DNA from: Botryotinia globosa | Taxonomy: Eukaryota > Ascomycota > Leotiomycetes > Helotiales > Sclerotiniaceae | Assembly: GCA_014898425.1 (NCBI GenBank) | Contig: RCSZ01000008.1 | Location: 1,375,501-1,439,500 of the forward strand | DNA: 64,000 nt | Direction of reading: 5' to 3' | Shown: positions 60,426-64,000 of the stretch, piece after piece | Layout: each line of letters starts with the position of its first letter | Position numbering within the stretch: position 1 is the first letter of the stretch | Translations under genes and position numbers: made by a program | The notes under the pieces: generated by a model | The model's input: the letters and a program-made list of their open reading frames with translations, nothing else | Database searches by the model: none | What the model was told of the DNA's origin: nothing

Positions 60426-63400
60426 TCAATGCTTTTCCGAAGCAAAGACCTTTTTCCCCAATGTCATAAAGCTCTTGAAAGCATTCTTTGGCTTTTCCGC
60501 TGGCTTTTCCAATGTACGAGAACCTCGGGATGTGGGTATCTCTGGACGAGAGCCTCGTGAACTATAAGAATTCGAATGGTGTCTCGTCGGTCGTCTTTCC
60601 CGAGTAACTGGCCTCGAGCTAGGTTTCGATTCTCCGTTGTCGACATCGTTTTCAGGGAATGGTTCCAGTGATTTGTCACTTCTCTCTTCCAGTTCTCGAT
60701 TCCTGACTTCTCGCTCCTTGGCCTCGCGTTCCTCAATATCTCTATCTTCTCGCCTTTTTCGTCTCTCCTCCCGATGTTGACGCCTCAACTCGTCGTCCTT
60801 CTCTCTTTGAAGTTTATTTTCTGCTTCCGCCTCTTCCTCGGCAAGCTTTTCTTGTCTTTTCATCTCCCTGCGAGCTCTTCTTGCCTCCTTCTCCTCTTCC
60901 GTCTTATACTTCTCCCTGGTAGAATCTTGTCGACTTGGCTCTTTCCTAGAACTATGAGTTCGTTCAGACTCTCTGCGAGACGATGAGTGAGAATGATGTG
61001 GATATGACCGAGATGATTTTCTGGTATTAGAACTCATCTTTGGACGTTCTGGTGTAACGTCGAACTGAGGTGGGCCCGGCTCATCAACGATGGAATTCCT
61101 TCTGGAGCGTGTGACGGGGGTAAGCTTTTCCTTGATATGTGGCTCGTCATTTGCTATGAATGGACTGGTAACTTCGCTTTGGACGCGCTTCTTGAAACTT
61201 AGAAGTCGGGATCGAATGCCGTCGCTTTCATGGGGAGTGGTTGAGTATGACTTTGAAGTACTTTCTCTTCGTGATCTTGATCGCTTTGGGATGGTGGATG
61301 ATGAAACTGGCTCGGCTTTTCTCTTCTGCAGTACTTCCTCAGCTTTTCGTGCCTCTTCTTCAGCTTTTCGGGCTTCTTCAGCTTTTCGGGCTTCTTCTGC
61401 TCTGAAGGCTTCTTCGGCCTTGATTGCTGCCTCTCTTTTAGCTGCTCGGCGTTCCTCCCTTTTCCTGGCGTGTTCTTCTTGCTCCTCTCGATTGCGGTCT
61501 CTACGATGGCGTCGGCGACGTTCACGTTCATCGTCAACACCCTCAATAGCACTATCTCGACGATCTGGAGATTGTTTTGCTGGAGAAATATCACGGGCTG
61601 GCTCCTCTCTGTCTTCCTTTTCTTCTTTACGGCCAGACCTACGTCGATAAGAACGCTCGGGCTCGTCTTCCCTATGGTTAGATCGTCGGCGTTGAGAACG
61701 TTCTGGTCGCTCTCTATCCTCTTCCTTTTGACTCGATCTGTGACTACGATGGTTCTCTTTATCATCTTCCCTATCACTAGTTGCGCCACTGGTTCTATGG
61801 CTGTGAGAATGTCTTCGGCGTCTTGGCTGTTCTTCTGGTCTGCTGGAAGGTGGATATTCACCATATTTGGTTGAGTTGTGGTTACTGAATGAGTGATGCC
61901 TCGAGCTCCTGTGTCTACGTCTGTCTTTTTCCGATTTGTCTGATTTTGAGGGAGACTCGGCTCCTTTATCCTCGCGATTTTCAATACTTTCTGACTCATT
62001 TACCAAAGGCTGATCAGCTATTGGAGTGTCATTTTCCTTATCATCCAAGGCCTTGGCTGCCGCTGCGCCTGCGGCTGCCCCTGCTAGTCCAGCAAGGGCA
62101 ACAGCCTCGAAGTCTTCAACTTCCTTTGGCTTGTCCTCTTTTGGAGACTCGCTTTGCTCCTGTATAGAATCTGAGGAAGCAGGGGGCTCCTCAATTACTT
62201 CCTGTAGGATTTCTTTAGCCTCGGGAGCTTCTTCTTCTATTGGGACCGCAGGTGGATCAGATGATAGATCTTCGGCGGATTCCTCAGGTGCCTCTTTGGT
62301 TTCCGTAGTTTGTTCCACAACAGCGCTCTCTATTACTGGGTCTTCTAAAGGTATTGCTTCCGCAACAATTGTCTCATCAATCGGCTGTTCAGCCACTACG
62401 GCGATGGACTCTTCGTTCGGCGGTGTAAAGCTGGCTTTTTCGACAGTTTCTTGGAGATCTGGTTCGCTGGATGCTTCCACTAATGGTTCCTGGACACCTT
62501 CGTCAGGTTGTTGGAGATCCAGCTCACTGGATGCCTCCAATGCTTCCTGGAAATTTTCGACGACGGGTTCTTCACTCGGTGTTTCGACGGGCTCCCCAGG
62601 AATTTCTTGAACCACGGCCTCTTCAGCCTGCCCAACAACCACTTCTTCAGTTGGTTCTTGAGCTACAGCCTCTTCAGCTTCCTCAATAGCTACTTCTTCG
62701 GCTTGCTCAACGACTACTTCTTGAGCTGCCGGATCTTCTATTCAATGTCAGAATGCATTCATTCCATAAAAGCTATGACAACGCACCCTCTATTGTCTGA
62801 ATAACCTCAGGCTGTTCCTCAGCCTGAACTTCCTCGGTTGGTTCAACAACATCAACTTGCGTAGGTTCAGGCTCTGCATAAAACTTAGCGTCAGTAACTG
62901 AGGGATCAAGTGGAAAGTGAAAATGAAAATCTCTATCTTTGAAAGTTTGAACTATTGTAGGTTCCAGACCCAAAACGAGAATGGATTCAAAGTTTCCGAG
63001 ATCGAACGTACCAGGTGGCGCTTGTTCTCCATCCTCCAAAATCTCAATGGGTGTGGTAGGTGTTTGGGGAGTTTTCATGATTGGGCTGGGCCCTAGAAGC
63101 ATTTTGTGTCAGTTTGTGTGTAAGGACAATTTTTATTTCATCTCGGAGAGGTGTTTATTGGATCGATTCGCATTCGTAACCCCCATTGTTCTTTCAAACT
63201 TTGAATTCGTCATCTTCTGGCTGGCATGAAAGTTCTCAAAATTTCCGGACCTCTGAAACACATCTTGGGGTTATAGAGATGATTTGAAGCAAATTGACTT
63301 AGAACTTTGCCAATAGAATATACGCCGTATAATATATAGTTTTGAATATTTTCAAAATAGGTAGGTGGCCTTGTCGTGAAGTATGAGATCCGACACGTGT

Positions 63401-64000
63401 CAAATGATCGTGGACATACGTATGCAGGGTTGTATGTGTACAGAATATAAGAGGACACATAACTTACCAATAGGACCTTCTGTCTTAACGCTCTCTGGCT
63501 CGGGATTGCTTTCAATCACTGGTTCCTCAGAAGTATCAACTGGGGCGGATTCTAATTACCCCGCATTAATTTATTTATCACAACGTGTACAAGAGACGAA
63601 AAAGTGAAAATTTACCGGGGGCAATTTCTTCTACAACCACAGGCTCTGAAGGGGGATCGTTGGCTGTTGGAGATAAATCGATAAGCTTGTTATTCTCTGG
63701 GGGAGCTCGATGTAGGGGATCCAAAGCCCAATTTGAAAAGAATCCAAATCCTCCGGGACACTCACTGGCTTCTGGTTCTATAGGAGATTCTGAATGAGCT
63801 GATTCCTCAGCTGGTGCGGGAATAGGCTCGCTTGGTGTGGGCTCAAGCTCTGGTTCTGTATCTTGGTGTGAGTATATTGTTTTGGAGAAATGGTGGAGAA
63901 ATGAGCTATCAAACACCTACCAGCTGGACTTTCCTGGATTGGATCGGTAGCAGATTCTACAGTATGAGAAATTTCAGCAGCGGGCTCTTCGATAAGTGGA
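60426..64000 (-). CDS. Very large charged disordered protein, 5' part outside window
   Basis: Five exons are visible: 64000-63921 (partial), 63855-63616, 63551-63468, 63092-62787 and 62737-60426. The three complete internal exons are 240, 84 and 306 nt, all multiples of three, and every junction is phase 1. The N-terminal visible part is Glu/Pro/Ala-rich with degenerate repeats (VVVEQAEEVAIEEAEEA). Next come AVALAGLAGAAAGAAAAKAL, then an Arg/Ser/His-rich section and a charged coiled coil (KAEEARKAEEARKAEEEARK; RREMKRQEKLAEEEAEAE). It ends FKSFMTLGKKVFASEKH. No enzymatic domain is seen. The Ala-rich patch recalls fungal 'involucrin-repeat'/leashin-type tethers of Woronin bodies, but that is only a resemblance. 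Identity unknown. Confidence 0.8.

Noticed and set aside
60774..62804. Plus-strand Leu- or Ser-rich frames opposite the large disordered protein
   Set aside because: They mirror its Glu/Lys/Arg codons; splice phases and stop patterns support the minus-strand gene.

Overview
The window is nuclear DNA of a filamentous ascomycete. The genes carry short introns (mostly 45-90 nt) with GT-AG ends. Gene content is a mix of conserved eukaryotic housekeeping genes and fungal accessory genes. Intergenic spacers are long and AT-rich, with one relic that looks mutated by repeat-induced point mutation (RIP). The base composition and protein style fit a leotiomycete such as Botrytis or Sclerotinia. That placement is an inference; no marker gene proves it.

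Layout. At the left edge a divergent pair, a GliT-type thioredoxin-reductase-like oxidoreductase (cut by the window edge) and a 14-TM-type MFS drug exporter, looks like a resistance/efflux module or the rim of a secondary-metabolite cluster. An ~8 kb gene-poor stretch follows (2.9-10.9 kb). It holds a folded-back AT-rich transposon relic, an (ACAG)n microsatellite, a 12-bp minisatellite and strand-skewed blocks. Next come the phosphatase-1 inhibitor-2 homologue GLC8, the RNA polymerase III second-largest subunit RPC2/RET1 (six exons) and a PUF4-type Pumilio RNA-binding protein (six exons, one intron of 1 kb).

From 25 to 47 kb the window is gene-dense: a PHO84-type phosphate transporter, the tRNA deaminase subunit TAD3, an ARMC8/Vid28 (GID5) armadillo protein, a PHO80-like cyclin, EMC10, a small putatively myristoylated protein, a YEA4-type nucleotide-sugar transporter, a small cysteine-headed protein with an unresolved downstream coding block, and EMC7. 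From 49 to 64 kb there are a DUF1761-like membrane protein, a histidine-phosphatase (PGM-like) protein with a proline-rich tail, the NatA catalytic subunit NAA10/ARD1, a short-chain dehydrogenase, an F-box-like protein with an unresolved 5' end, and the 3' part of a very large, charged, disordered protein that runs off the right edge.

Functional links visible here: two subunits of the ER membrane protein complex (EMC7 and EMC10) lie 8 kb apart; a phosphate transporter and a PHO80-like cyclin lie 8 kb apart; and the oxidoreductase/exporter pair shares one promoter region. No rRNA, tRNA, CRISPR array or intact transposon was found by eye. I found no clearly new multi-gene system. The best leads are the left-edge pair, the RIP-marked foldback element, the possible alternative promoter inside PUF4, the overlapping uORF on the sugar-nucleotide transporter, the recurrent intergenic palindrome TACCTAGGTA, and the unresolved gene at 42.9-43.7 kb.
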